This document shows, piece after piece, positions 26,867 to 36,072 of a DNA stretch of 64,000 bases (position 1 is its first letter; the number at the start of each line of letters is the position of its first letter). This DNA is from Fibrobacter sp. UWB10 (GTDB lineage: Bacteria > Fibrobacterota > Fibrobacteria > Fibrobacterales > Fibrobacteraceae), in contig NZ_FXUE01000001.1 of assembly GCF_900182935.1 (NCBI RefSeq), forward strand, positions 744,001-808,000. The letters are read 5' to 3'. Under the pieces are notes generated by a model. It ran no database searches, had not been told where the DNA came from, and was given only the letters and a program-made list of their open reading frames with translations. Made by a program: the position numbers and the translations under genes.

Positions 26867-27897
26867 ACGGCAGCACAACGCTTGATGGTGTCCACCACCA
26901 CCTGAATCTGTTCTTTACGGCCTAAGGTAATGCGCAAGCAATCTTCGAGGCCCTTGTCGCTCATGAACTTGATCTTGTAATCCTGTTCGGCCATGGCCTT
27001 CTGCAAGGCTTCCTTGATGCGGGTCGGGTACTTGATCAGAATGAAGTTTGCGACACTCTTGTAAACCTTGAAGCCCGGGAGATTGCCAAGTTCTTTCTTG
27101 AACAGCTGGCGGTCCCATTCCATATCGTCGGCGACCTTGCGATAATGATCTTCGCTTTCGATAGCGGCCATTGCCACAGCTTCGCTAAAGCGGTTGTAGC
27201 CGAGGTACTTGTTGGCATAGCTCAGGAACGATTCATGACCCTTACCCATAAAACCGAAGCCCATGCGCAGGCCCGGGAGGCCGAAGAACTTGGAAAGCGT
27301 GCGAGAAATAATCAGGTTCGAATACTTGCTCACGAGCGGAGCAATGTAAGCGGTATCCGTCGTGATGAACGATGCGTAAGCTTCGTCAATCAGCACCATC
27401 GTATCGTTCGGGATATTTTCCATGATGCGGCCGATTTCTTCGGGCGTCAGGCAGTTACCGGTCGGATTGTTCGGAGAAGCGAGAAGCAACATACGCGGGT
27501 GAATCTTGTTCGTGAGCGCGATGACTTCGTCAACATCGTAGGCGAAAGTATCTTCTTTTTCGTGGAGCGGATACATTTCAAAAGAACCGCCACATTCACC
27601 GGCAATACGGTTATAGTACCACCAAGAAAATTCCGGAATCATGATGGTCTTGTTTTCGCCCACCATCAGGTAATAATGGACAGCGTTCTTGAGAATGTCT
27701 TCGCCACCATAACCGAGCAGCACCTGTTCTTCAGGCACGTTGTAAATTTCAGAGAGCTTTACCGAGAAAATGCTCTTTTTGCCTTCGTCATAAATACGGG
27801 TGTAAAAGCAGAGCTGTTCGGGGTCAAAATTCTTGACCGCGTCAAGCACCTTCTGCGAAGGTTTGAAGTTGAATTCGTTTCTGTCCAAGTAGTTCAT
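26863..27897 (-). CDS. HisC-like class I/II PLP enzyme (aminotransferase or decarboxylase)
   Basis: A 344-residue fold-type I PLP protein. It shows GYGGEDILKNAVHYYL, the SPNNPTGN motif, VLIDEAYASF, the lysine region SRTLSKFFGLPGLRMGFG, and the C-terminal CLRITLGRKEQ. These are shared by histidinol-phosphate aminotransferase and by CobD-like amino-acid-phosphate decarboxylases. Its position between LicD and a LicC-like gene, away from any his genes, argues against a role in histidine synthesis. In Campylobacter capsule loci such proteins decarboxylate serine phosphate to ethanolamine phosphate or make serinol phosphate. Either would supply a substrate for the neighbouring cytidylyltransferase. 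A GC-rich hairpin lies just before its ribosome site. Confidence 0.8.
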   Translation of the reverse strand: MNYLDRNEFNFKPSQKVLDAVKNFDPEQLCFYTRIYDEGKKSIFSVKLSEIYNVPEEQVLLGYGGEDILKNAVHYYLMVGENKTIMIPEFSWWYYNRIAGECGGSFEMYPLHEKEDTFAYDVDEVIALTNKIHPRMLLLASPNNPTGNCLTPEEIGRIMENIPNDTMVLIDEAYASFITTDTAYIAPLVSKYSNLIISRTLSKFFGLPGLRMGFGFMGKGHESFLSYANKYLGYNRFSEAVAMAAIESEDHYRKVADDMEWDRQLFKKELGNLPGFKVYKSVANFILIKYPTRIKEALQKAMAEQDYKIKFMSDKGLEDCLRITLGRKEQIQVVVDTIKRCAAV

Positions 27898-27910
27898 ATT
27901 TTACCTTTTA

Positions 27911-27925
27911 CGGGGCCGGGCCCCG
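27911..27925 (-). promoter_or_regulatory. GC-only hairpin ahead of the HisC-like gene
   Basis: CGGGGCC-G-GGCCCCG is a perfect 7-bp-arm palindrome in an otherwise A/T-rich spacer between licD (ends 27959) and the HisC-like start (27897). It sits directly before AAAAGG, the probable ribosome site, and has no T run, so it may limit translation or protect an mRNA end rather than terminate. Confidence 0.5.
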
Positions 27926-27958
27926 ATTTCAAATTTCTTTCAAAATATAAGTTTTTCC

Positions 27959-28768
27959 TTATTTCCACCACACGTCAAGACCGTGATTGTAGCGTTTTTC
28001 TTCGGGCGGAAGCTGCATATAGTCGCGGTAGAATTCCGACAGGTAGTAATCATAGTTCTTGTAACCGCTAAATTTGCGGTTTTCGAACGGATAATCGACC
28101 GTTTCCGCAATTTTTTCCAAATCGAGGATACGGTCTGTTTTGGTATCGAAGAAGAGCGTTGCCACTCGGCCCGAATGGTTTGTCGGATAGCGGCGAATCA
28201 CGCGTTCCACATAACGGCAGAAACGCTTTTTGCCCACAACGCAGGCAACGGCGTAGAAGAACCGCTTATACAAAAGCGTCCAGGCATCGTAACCCTTCGA
28301 CTTAAAGTCCGTTGTAATAGCAAGCGTAATCACGCGCAAAAAGCTACAATACAGCACGAACGCCTTTTCCCAGAAACGGGATTTCGGAAGGCCATCAAGC
28401 GGGAAGATATCGACCCAGATACCCATTTCACCCTTATGGCGTTCCATCTTGACCGTAGTGCGGTTATCGTAGGCTTTGGCAAACGGATAAAAGTAACCAT
28501 CGCAAGTGTCATCGACCAACGTGAGCCATTCCTTATGAGCAGGCGCATTCTTGTCCTTGAGAATGGCAATCAGCTTTTCATAGTCTTCGCGCAAAAGGCA
28601 AATGTCGATGTCATCGTCCCAAGGAATGTAACCCTTGTGGCGCACCGCCCCCAAAAGCGTGCCGTAAGCAAGGCTATACTTCAAGTTGTTTTCTTTGCAA
28701 ATGCGTTCAATTTCGTCCAGAATGCTCATCTGGATTTCGCGACATTCTTGCTGTTCAATCTTTTTCAT
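27959..28768 (-). CDS. LicD-family phosphotransferase
   Basis: A 269-residue protein with the LicD/fukutin nucleotidyltransferase-fold signature: an N-terminal helix (REIQMSILDEIERICKENNLKYSLAYGTLLGAVRHKGYIPWDDDIDICLLREDY) containing GTLLGAVRHKG and WDDDIDI, the metal-binding acidic cluster. LicD transfers phosphocholine, phosphoethanolamine or a related head group from a CDP donor to a glycan at the inner face of the membrane. Its start overlaps the flippase stop by 4 bases, and the HisC-like and LicC-like genes follow, so donor synthesis, transfer and export of the decorated glycan are encoded together. Confidence 0.9.
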   Translation of the reverse strand: MKKIEQQECREIQMSILDEIERICKENNLKYSLAYGTLLGAVRHKGYIPWDDDIDICLLREDYEKLIAILKDKNAPAHKEWLTLVDDTCDGYFYPFAKAYDNRTTVKMERHKGEMGIWVDIFPLDGLPKSRFWEKAFVLYCSFLRVITLAITTDFKSKGYDAWTLLYKRFFYAVACVVGKKRFCRYVERVIRRYPTNHSGRVATLFFDTKTDRILDLEKIAETVDYPFENRKFSGYKNYDYYLSEFYRDYMQLPPEEKRYNHGLDVWWK

Positions 28769-30213
28769 TTCGAGCTCCCCGATGTAATAGCATTACGGTC
28801 CTTGTCCATCTTTTTCTTGACCACAAGGCCATAAGCGCCCAAGGCCAAGAGAATCAAAACGTAAACGCCCGCCTTTTGGGGCATAGACAAGACAATCACC
28901 TGTGTATTGATGGCGATATAGAAAGCGACCAAGGCGATAATCCAACCCACCTGCGACAAGAGGCGCAAGGAATACGGTTGCAGGCCCATTTTCAAGAGGT
29001 AAATGTTATTGCAAATGATGGCGACCACATTGTAGCAAAGCATGGAAAGTGCTGCACCCACCAAGCCGAAGGTCGGAATCAGCAGGTAGCCCGACGCAAG
29101 CGCCACACCAAGCGAGATGATGTCCATAATGAGCGAATAAAGGCTCTTGCCCATTCCGTTCAAGACCACCAAGGACATGCCACCAAAGCCAGCCACCAAG
29201 TGCACCAAAAGCAAAATACCAAGCGTTTCCGGCTGCACAATGAAATCCTTACCTGCAATGCCCAAAATCAAATCTGGGAACAGCACGATAAAGAAACCAA
29301 TCATAAGCTGGATAAAGGTGACCATGAAAACGCAGTAGCTGTAAACCGGCTTGAGGTCCGTCTTAAGGCGACCTTTGTCCATGCCCGCCACCACCGGCGT
29401 AAGAATCGGCGTAAAGCCCACGCGAATAGTCTGCAGTGCATTCGAAATCGTGACCATGATACCATAAGCACCCGCTTTTTCAGGTCCAAGGAACAGCATG
29501 ACCATCCAGAGGCTCGAACGGATCAAGAAAGAGGACACAAATTCATCGACACCCAGCGGGAGCGAGTAGCGCAACAGCACCCAAGAAACGGTCTTGTGCG
29601 GGCGCAAAGGCATTTCGGGGAACTGACGACGTAACAGAACAAAATGCACACAGAAGCCCACCACCTGGCCCACCAAGAGACCAAGCGGAAGCGCATGCGG
29701 AATGCCCATAAAGTGGAGCGCAATCGAAGTGGCCGGAGCAAGCGTCACTGTCAAGAAAGAATTCACGAACACCGCATTTTGCGGGCGACGATTTCCTTCA
29801 GATGCGGTACTGAAAACGTACGTACCCACATAGAACAGGAGCGACAACGCATACCACGGAAGTTCCTTGGAAATGTAGGGCGTAAACGAGCCCACAAAAA
29901 TCACCGCGGTGCAAAGAATTGCAATAGCCGCCGAAATCCAGAAGGATTCCATAATACCGTCGTAACGGGGACGACCCTGCAAGCCATTTTGTGGCAGATA
30001 CCAATACAGACCCTTATCGAGGCCGAGTGTTGCCGAATGCGCAATCGTCAAAAGGAGCGTCTGCGCCGAGACAAAGATTCCAAATTCGGCGGCGCCAAAA
30101 ATACGCGCCATCACAAAAGTCAAAAGCGGTCCGCAAACCTTGAGGATTGTCCCCACCACGTTTACGATCATCGCCTTTTTTAAGAACTTACTGTCTGTTT
30201 CCAGATTTCCCAT
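28765..30213 (-). CDS. Wzx-like oligosaccharide flippase (MOP superfamily)
   Basis: A 482-residue integral membrane protein with about 12-14 hydrophobic helices and the MOP/Wzx features: an N-terminal SKFLKKAMIVNVVGTILKVCGPLLTFVMARIFGAAEFGIFVSAQTLL, central SLPLGVDEFVSSFLIRSSLWMVM, and GLVGAALSMLCYNVVAIICNN. It should flip a lipid-linked oligosaccharide across the inner membrane. The start at 30213 (MGNLETDSKF) is preferred; the frame is open upstream for 15 codons without homology. First gene of the flippase-licD-HisC-LicC operon. It diverges from a sulfatase-fold gene across a 136-base promoter region. Confidence 0.88.
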   Translation of the reverse strand: MGNLETDSKFLKKAMIVNVVGTILKVCGPLLTFVMARIFGAAEFGIFVSAQTLLLTIAHSATLGLDKGLYWYLPQNGLQGRPRYDGIMESFWISAAIAILCTAVIFVGSFTPYISKELPWYALSLLFYVGTYVFSTASEGNRRPQNAVFVNSFLTVTLAPATSIALHFMGIPHALPLGLLVGQVVGFCVHFVLLRRQFPEMPLRPHKTVSWVLLRYSLPLGVDEFVSSFLIRSSLWMVMLFLGPEKAGAYGIMVTISNALQTIRVGFTPILTPVVAGMDKGRLKTDLKPVYSYCVFMVTFIQLMIGFFIVLFPDLILGIAGKDFIVQPETLGILLLVHLVAGFGGMSLVVLNGMGKSLYSLIMDIISLGVALASGYLLIPTFGLVGAALSMLCYNVVAIICNNIYLLKMGLQPYSLRLLSQVGWIIALVAFYIAINTQVIVLSMPQKAGVYVLILLALGAYGLVVKKKMDKDRNAITSGSSK

Positions 30214-30349
30214 AATCGCTCGCAATATAGAAAAATACACCCCGCCCCCAAAGCACATTTGGGCTAGGAACAGTAAGTAGTCGATGATTAGGCGATTTAC
30301 AAGGATGAATTACACAAGTTACCCGTAAAAAAATGCTATCTTCACTACC

Positions 30350-32320
30350 ATGAGCAAAGATGTAAAAAAACAGCCGATTAAACACACATTTCCCTTTTAT
30401 TGGTTGGTTTTTGCTGCAATTCTCATTGTCGGACGTTTTGCGCTATTGTGTATACTTTACATGATGGACACCCCCACGGGTTCATCGCTCGTGCCCGATT
30501 ACAACCGCTTTATATGGCATACGCTGTACGCAGAAATCGGTTTTTCTTCGGCACTTGCACTCCTGTTTTCAGGACTGACTCTTGCATTCCATAAAAAGAA
30601 CCTGAAAGCAATCAAAATAACCGCCATTGTTTTCGCGGCTATTTACCTCGTACTCAGTGGAGTCGATGACGAATTGCAGCGTTGGATGAGTCAGAAACTC
30701 TCCTTATCGTTTATCAAAACCTATACGTATGCTTGGACCGATTCGACGCTCGTTTCAAAAATCGCCCTAGGCGGTCTTGGACACTTCTTGCTGACCCTGG
30801 GTATAGTCATACTTTCCATAACGGGGCTTATTGTTCTCGCTAAAAAAGCAACCCCGATTAAGATTGGTTCCAAAACAATCGAAAGAAAGCTCTACATTTC
30901 TACAGGCATCATTTTTGTTCTTGCCGCATTAGGTTGCACTTCACACTTGTGGTACAACTATTCGCAACGCCGCTGGGACCGCATTCGACCAGTCGTATAC
31001 AATCTGGCAGAAAATTTATTCGAAGATGTCGGCTTTGAAAAAGAGCCCGAGAACCTTCGCGAAGGAATTGCCCTTTTAGGCGGAAACCCGGATAAGGAAT
31101 ATCCGTTCTGGAAAGAATCGACCAACGAACAAAAATCTATCGAAGAATTCAAGAACAAGTCTCTCGAAGAAAAGCCCGATATTCTTTTGATGACAATCGA
31201 ATCGCTTCGCGGATGGACATTCGACATGCGAATCCCTGCCAACTGCGAACGTTTCCCCAACATTTGCAAACTTTCCCAGAACAGCCTGTATTTCCCGAAC
31301 ACTTACAGCGTAGGCAACCCCTCTGTAGAAGGCCTTTTGGGAATCATGACCGGCGTAATCAGCCTCCCGACAAAGACTCTGTTGCGCGATTTCCCGAACA
31401 CAAACCTTAGAAGTTTTTCTGAAATACTTTCAGAAGCCGGATATTATTCAGAAGTCATTCTTGGCGCAGACCCTCGATTCGATAACGAAGAATCTTGGTA
31501 CAGCAAGTGGTTTGACTACCATGAATTCAAGCAGGAATACGCAGACGATGTTTCTTCGGCAATACGCTTTGTCGAACGTTACAAGGAACGCCCCAAAGAC
31601 AAGCCCACGTTCTTCCATTGGATGAGTTTGTCGATGCACACCCCGTTCACCCTGCCCAAGAAAATGGGTGAAACTCCGCCGAATATTGATGACGCCTACC
31701 TTAGAGCCGCCGTTTACATGGATAGCGCAGTAGGCATTATTCTAGATTCCTTGGCAAACGACCCTCGCTTTGAAAACACGCTTATCATACTGACCGGAGA
31801 CCACTCCGCACCGAACGGGCGCCAACAGCAAGATGCAGAACGAATCGGAATGGCAAGCGAAGGCTTCACCTGGATTTCGCTTATGTTCAAGGGGCCAGGC
31901 ATTACTCCTTCGACTATTCCCAACGTAACATCGCAACAAAACATTGCTAGTTCTGTCATTGGATATTTAGGGTTAGACGTATCGAACCATTTTATGGGAG
32001 TCGACCTAATTAACAACCCGCTTCACGATACAAGTATTCAACCGATTTATTCATTCCGTTACGGAACAATGGCCATGAGGCAAGACTCTACAGCCTATTA
32101 CGTTTTACCTGTTGACGGAACCGGAAACGCGATTGCTCAAACGGTCTACCTAAACCCGACCTGGTACACCGACAATACCGTGAACAGCTTTGTCACAGGA
32201 GAACCTGTCACAATTGCGCAAGACTCTTTGGAAACAATTACAAGAAAAATGCGAACAGCGGCAAAAGCATGGGAATACATTGTTTATAAGAACAGGATTA
32301 TGCCGCCGAACAAGCAATAA
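30350..32320 (+). CDS. LTA synthase/sulfatase-fold membrane phosphotransferase B
   Basis: A 656-residue relative of the protein encoded at 24077-26146, with five N-terminal membrane helices and an external sulfatase-fold domain: ILLMTIESLRGW, a YSVGNPSVEGLLGIMTG segment, FHWMSLSMHTPF, LIILTGDHSAPNG and the C-terminal VTSQQNIASSVIGYLGLD. At the position where LtaS-type enzymes have Thr as nucleophile, this one appears to carry Ser in NPSVEG. It probably moves a phosphorylated head group onto a surface polymer. It lies 11 bases upstream of the MMPL exporter and likely shares its mRNA. Confidence 0.82.
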   Translation: MSKDVKKQPIKHTFPFYWLVFAAILIVGRFALLCILYMMDTPTGSSLVPDYNRFIWHTLYAEIGFSSALALLFSGLTLAFHKKNLKAIKITAIVFAAIYLVLSGVDDELQRWMSQKLSLSFIKTYTYAWTDSTLVSKIALGGLGHFLLTLGIVILSITGLIVLAKKATPIKIGSKTIERKLYISTGIIFVLAALGCTSHLWYNYSQRRWDRIRPVVYNLAENLFEDVGFEKEPENLREGIALLGGNPDKEYPFWKESTNEQKSIEEFKNKSLEEKPDILLMTIESLRGWTFDMRIPANCERFPNICKLSQNSLYFPNTYSVGNPSVEGLLGIMTGVISLPTKTLLRDFPNTNLRSFSEILSEAGYYSEVILGADPRFDNEESWYSKWFDYHEFKQEYADDVSSAIRFVERYKERPKDKPTFFHWMSLSMHTPFTLPKKMGETPPNIDDAYLRAAVYMDSAVGIILDSLANDPRFENTLIILTGDHSAPNGRQQQDAERIGMASEGFTWISLMFKGPGITPSTIPNVTSQQNIASSVIGYLGLDVSNHFMGVDLINNPLHDTSIQPIYSFRYGTMAMRQDSTAYYVLPVDGTGNAIAQTVYLNPTWYTDNTVNSFVTGEPVTIAQDSLETITRKMRTAAKAWEYIVYKNRIMPPNKQ

Positions 32321-32331
32321 CGAGAGAAATT

Positions 32332-34911
32332 ATGAACCTAATCAACAAATTTTCGAGTTGGTACATTCCTCTTATCTGCAAGCACCAATACAAGGCTCTT
32401 GCATTTTACCTAATCTTGGCACTCTTATGCGCCATCCCCATTCTCTTTAAGCCTGGTCTCAAACTGGATGCCGACCTATCGCACTTGCTGCCCGAAGGCA
32501 CCCCCAGCGTTAAGGCCCTTGAAGAGTCTTACCAGCGATTCGGTTCTACTGACCAGTTCATGATCGCCATCCAAAGTGACGACGTTTATCTGGTCGCCGC
32601 CTTGCAGGATTCCATACGCGAATACATCCACAAGAACTGGCAAGGTGATTTCGTTTCGACCCAGGTCGACAACGAAAACCAATTCTTCATGGATAACGCC
32701 CTGCTTTATTTGCCCATAAAGCACCTTGAAAGAATCCGCGACAACCTGGAAGACCTGCAACTCGAAATCGGCCGCAAAAATGGTCCCCTGGTCGTTGACC
32801 TTCTAGAAGCATCGTCTGCAGACTCCGCATCGACTGAGAAAAAAGAACGCGTTTGGTTCAGCGCCGACATTCCTCAGGAACTTGGTCTCCCCGATGAAGC
32901 CGCAGGCGCATTCGATTCCTTCTTCAAGAAGAAAAACGAGAATGCCTCTATTGATGGCAAAGAATGGCACAAGAAAAAGCCCGTACCCGTTGCCCTGAGA
33001 AACCGCTTTATCGGTTGTCCGCCTCCCGACAGCACCGGAAAAATCTTGTTCAACGGCGTTGTAAACGCCAAGCTTATCAAGCCCTCGACCGACTACGAAT
33101 TTGTAACTCACATTCTTGCCCGTACAGACACCCTGCTCGCCTACTTCAGCAACAAGACTTATCCGGTTCCTACCCGCTTTTCTGTAGAAGGCACTTACGA
33201 AGGACTTAAAGAAGTCGACGAAGTCGCAAACGATTCCATCTTCTCTTTTGCTATTAGCCTTGTTCTGATTATCATCCTCACCATCTTCTTCTTCAGAAGT
33301 GTGAAGGGCCCAATCTTGGTGACCGCCTCGGTGCTTTACGCTTGCCTTCCGACTCTTGCATTTACAGCCCTGTTCTATGGCAAGCTGAATCCCTTTACCG
33401 TATTTGTTGCCTCCATTATCTTGGGTATCGGCATTGACTACGCTATCCATATTTTGGGAACGTCGCAAAAGTTAATGCGCACGTACGCCACCCTCGAAGA
33501 AGTCCTGGAAGCTGCTCAACGCAAAATGCTCAAGCCATTTGTGCTTGCAAGCTTTACCACGATTGCAGCTTTCCTTACACTTTTGGCGGCCCACTTCCGC
33601 GGCTTCTATGAATTTGGCGTGGTAGCCTCGATGGGCGTGCTGTTCAGCATGCTCACCTCGGTCCTTGTACTTCCGGTATTCATCAAGTGCATGGGCGGTA
33701 TCCCGAAGGCTCCCGATAACTCGCTGCTGCCAAAGTCTTGGGACGAAGCGAAAATCCTGCGTTTCTTCAAGTATGCAGCCTTTGCGGGTTTCGCCCTCGG
33801 AATCGTTTCGCTCTGGTTCGCTCAAGACGTAGACTTTGAACATAACCTGCGTAACTTGCGCCGCGTTTCAACAGAAAAAACTCAAGTAAAGAAAGGTATC
33901 CGCACAGGCGTTACAAGAATCAACAACCGTTCTTCTTCTACACCTGCCGCAGTCATGGGTAGCTCCTCGAAGCAGCTCGACCTTCTTTACGACACATTGA
34001 TGGTGCGCCTGCATGTAGAACACGATTCTACCCTTCGCAGTTTCCTCACCCTCAAGACTTTCGTTCCGCCTCAGGATTCACAAGAAAAGCGACTCGAAGT
34101 CATCGAAGAAATCCGCGACCTTGTAGACGCACGCGTGTTTGACCGAGCCGAAGGCGATGATTCTGCAAACGTTGCAAATCTGCGCAAGCTCGCCAGCATC
34201 GAAAAAACATTTACTGCCGAAGACATTCCTGGTTGGGCTTTGGACCTGCTTCGTGAAAAAGACGGTAGCTATGGAAAGATTGGCTTTATTTACGGCGATT
34301 TCCCGAGCTGGGACGCCAAGGCTCTACACCGTTTCCAGGAGCGTTACAGCCACTGGAACTTTGACGGCGAAGACCTTCGCACCTTCTCTTCGCAATTCAT
34401 TCTTTCCGACGTTATTGACTTGGTCAAGAAGGATAGCTTTAGACTTGCGCTCGTCATTATCCTCGTCATTTTCGGCACCCTCATCATTTCCTTCCGCAAG
34501 CCCAAACTATTCTTGGCGGGCTGTGTCTCGTTTGGTATGGGTATTGTCTTGACGCTTGGACTTCTCGGGTTCTTGACAGACTTCTTTGAATTCGGAAAGA
34601 TTAGCATTTACAATGTGATTGTGATACCCATGACACTCGGTATTGGCATTGACGCCACAATCCACATGATTACCTCTTGGATGTCCGACAAGAACTTGAC
34701 GCTCCGTCAGTTAATGGACACTACCGGCCGTAACGTGATGGCCAGTTCCACTACCACCATCGCAGGCTTTGTCGGGTTCTTGTTCACCACTCACCGTGGT
34801 CTCAAGGGCATTGGCGACCTTGCATGCCTCGGTATAGCTATGTTCCTTATCACAAGTATCATCTTCAGCATGTACTTGTGCGGAAGCTGGCTTAAAAAGA
34901 ATAAAGGTTAA
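32332..34911 (+). CDS. MMPL/RND-superfamily exporter
   Basis: An 859-residue RND-type protein with a duplicated layout: a membrane helix, a large periplasmic domain (about residues 45-295), a five-helix bundle with the signature GIGIDYAIH, then a second periplasmic domain and a second bundle with GIGIDATIH. This resembles MMPL and HpnN-like transporters that carry lipids or lipid-linked molecules outward. Position directly after a sulfatase-fold transferase suggests a lipid or glycolipid substrate, but this is inference. The second periplasmic domain is long (about 230 residues) and includes a low-complexity NRSSSTPAAV segment. It ends overlapping the convergent GT4 gene by 4 bases. Confidence 0.85.
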   Translation: MNLINKFSSWYIPLICKHQYKALAFYLILALLCAIPILFKPGLKLDADLSHLLPEGTPSVKALEESYQRFGSTDQFMIAIQSDDVYLVAALQDSIREYIHKNWQGDFVSTQVDNENQFFMDNALLYLPIKHLERIRDNLEDLQLEIGRKNGPLVVDLLEASSADSASTEKKERVWFSADIPQELGLPDEAAGAFDSFFKKKNENASIDGKEWHKKKPVPVALRNRFIGCPPPDSTGKILFNGVVNAKLIKPSTDYEFVTHILARTDTLLAYFSNKTYPVPTRFSVEGTYEGLKEVDEVANDSIFSFAISLVLIIILTIFFFRSVKGPILVTASVLYACLPTLAFTALFYGKLNPFTVFVASIILGIGIDYAIHILGTSQKLMRTYATLEEVLEAAQRKMLKPFVLASFTTIAAFLTLLAAHFRGFYEFGVVASMGVLFSMLTSVLVLPVFIKCMGGIPKAPDNSLLPKSWDEAKILRFFKYAAFAGFALGIVSLWFAQDVDFEHNLRNLRRVSTEKTQVKKGIRTGVTRINNRSSSTPAAVMGSSSKQLDLLYDTLMVRLHVEHDSTLRSFLTLKTFVPPQDSQEKRLEVIEEIRDLVDARVFDRAEGDDSANVANLRKLASIEKTFTAEDIPGWALDLLREKDGSYGKIGFIYGDFPSWDAKALHRFQERYSHWNFDGEDLRTFSSQFILSDVIDLVKKDSFRLALVIILVIFGTLIISFRKPKLFLAGCVSFGMGIVLTLGLLGFLTDFFEFGKISIYNVIVIPMTLGIGIDATIHMITSWMSDKNLTLRQLMDTTGRNVMASSTTTIAGFVGFLFTTHRGLKGIGDLACLGIAMFLITSIIFSMYLCGSWLKKNKG

Positions 34912-36071
34912 ACCTTCAGAATAAAATTCACCGTTTCTTCGAGATCGGCGATCTGACGGGTATGCACTTCGACATAGCGCTTGGGCGCACGGGCCGCATA
35001 CTCGTCATAAATTTTAGAATCAAGCAATTGCACTAGGCGGTTCTTGATTTCGCTTACAGAATACGGGTCAAAGTACAGCACCGCGTCACCGCAGACTTCA
35101 GGAATCGAAGTCGTACCGCTTGCGGCCACAGGCACGCCGTAGCGCATGGACTGCACCGGCGGATAGCCAAAGCCTTCGTTCAAGCTCGGGAATACAAAGG
35201 CGTAGGCATTCTTATGCAGGAATTCCAGTTCCTTGTTTTCGACATAGCTGAGTAATACAAAACGGTCTTTATGCTTGAGATGGCGCAAGTAAGCTTTGGG
35301 GTTTGCGGCCCCGGTAATCACCATCTTAAAATCAAACGGCTTGCCCTGCGACTGATACATACCGACTAGTTCATCGAAAGCCATCGCAGCACGCAGGTTA
35401 TTCTTTTCCCAGCGGGCGCCGCTCGTGAGTAAGAAATACTTTTTCGCAGCGACTCCCGGCGGCAAGAATCCTTCGGGTTCGTATGCCGTCATAGGGCTGT
35501 AGAAAACCGGAATTTCCAAATCCAGAAGTTCCGGGAAGAACGACTTGATGGAAGCACGGCTATGTTCGCTCACCGTAATAGTGCGGGCCTTGCCTTCGGC
35601 CATGCGCTTGGCCAAATCCTGGTACTTGGGTTTGTAGTAATGCTTTTTCCAGCTTTCGCGGTAACGGACCAACGCTTCGAACTTCTGTCCGAGTTTTTTG
35701 GCGAAACCGACACCGGCCCAGCTGTACTGCATTTCGAGAGCGCGCACACCATGCCAAGTGAACACGAAATCCTTGACGTTAATGTCCCACTTTTTTTCGA
35801 GCGAGTAAAGCGGGGTATAAAAGGTATCAATCTGGTTTTCGTCGATAATCTGCTGCGGCAATTTTTCGTTGATATCGAACAGCGGAATGTTCTGCGTTTT
35901 GCAGGCATCGAGAATCATAGGATCCAAGTACTTTTTGCCGTCGTAGGCGCAGCTGAATTGCACACCGCGCTTGACCAGCGCCCAGAAAATCACTTCGCCG
36001 TAGGAACCACCGCCGTGGAACTTGGCACTATGAATCGGCTGTACTGCGACCAGATTGAAAAGCAGATTCAT
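34908..36071 (-). CDS. GT4-type (GT-B fold) glycosyltransferase
   Basis: A 387-residue glycosyltransferase of the GT-B type. The donor-binding half shows YFLLTSGARWEKNNLRAAMAFDELV, VITGAANPKAYLRHLKHKDRFVLLSYVENKELEFLHKNAYAFVFPSLNEGFGYPPVQSMRYGVPVAASGTTSIPEVCGDAVLYFDPYSV, a classic GT4 block including E-G-F-G-x-P and PEVCGDA. It uses a nucleotide-sugar donor for surface polysaccharide. RBS GGGAGGT. It follows the GT8-like gene at 36073 by one base and so belongs to the same transcript. Acceptor unknown. Confidence 0.87.
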   Translation of the reverse strand: MNLLFNLVAVQPIHSAKFHGGGSYGEVIFWALVKRGVQFSCAYDGKKYLDPMILDACKTQNIPLFDINEKLPQQIIDENQIDTFYTPLYSLEKKWDINVKDFVFTWHGVRALEMQYSWAGVGFAKKLGQKFEALVRYRESWKKHYYKPKYQDLAKRMAEGKARTITVSEHSRASIKSFFPELLDLEIPVFYSPMTAYEPEGFLPPGVAAKKYFLLTSGARWEKNNLRAAMAFDELVGMYQSQGKPFDFKMVITGAANPKAYLRHLKHKDRFVLLSYVENKELEFLHKNAYAFVFPSLNEGFGYPPVQSMRYGVPVAASGTTSIPEVCGDAVLYFDPYSVSEIKNRLVQLLDSKIYDEYAARAPKRYVEVHTRQIADLEETVNFILKV

Positions 36072-36072
36072 G

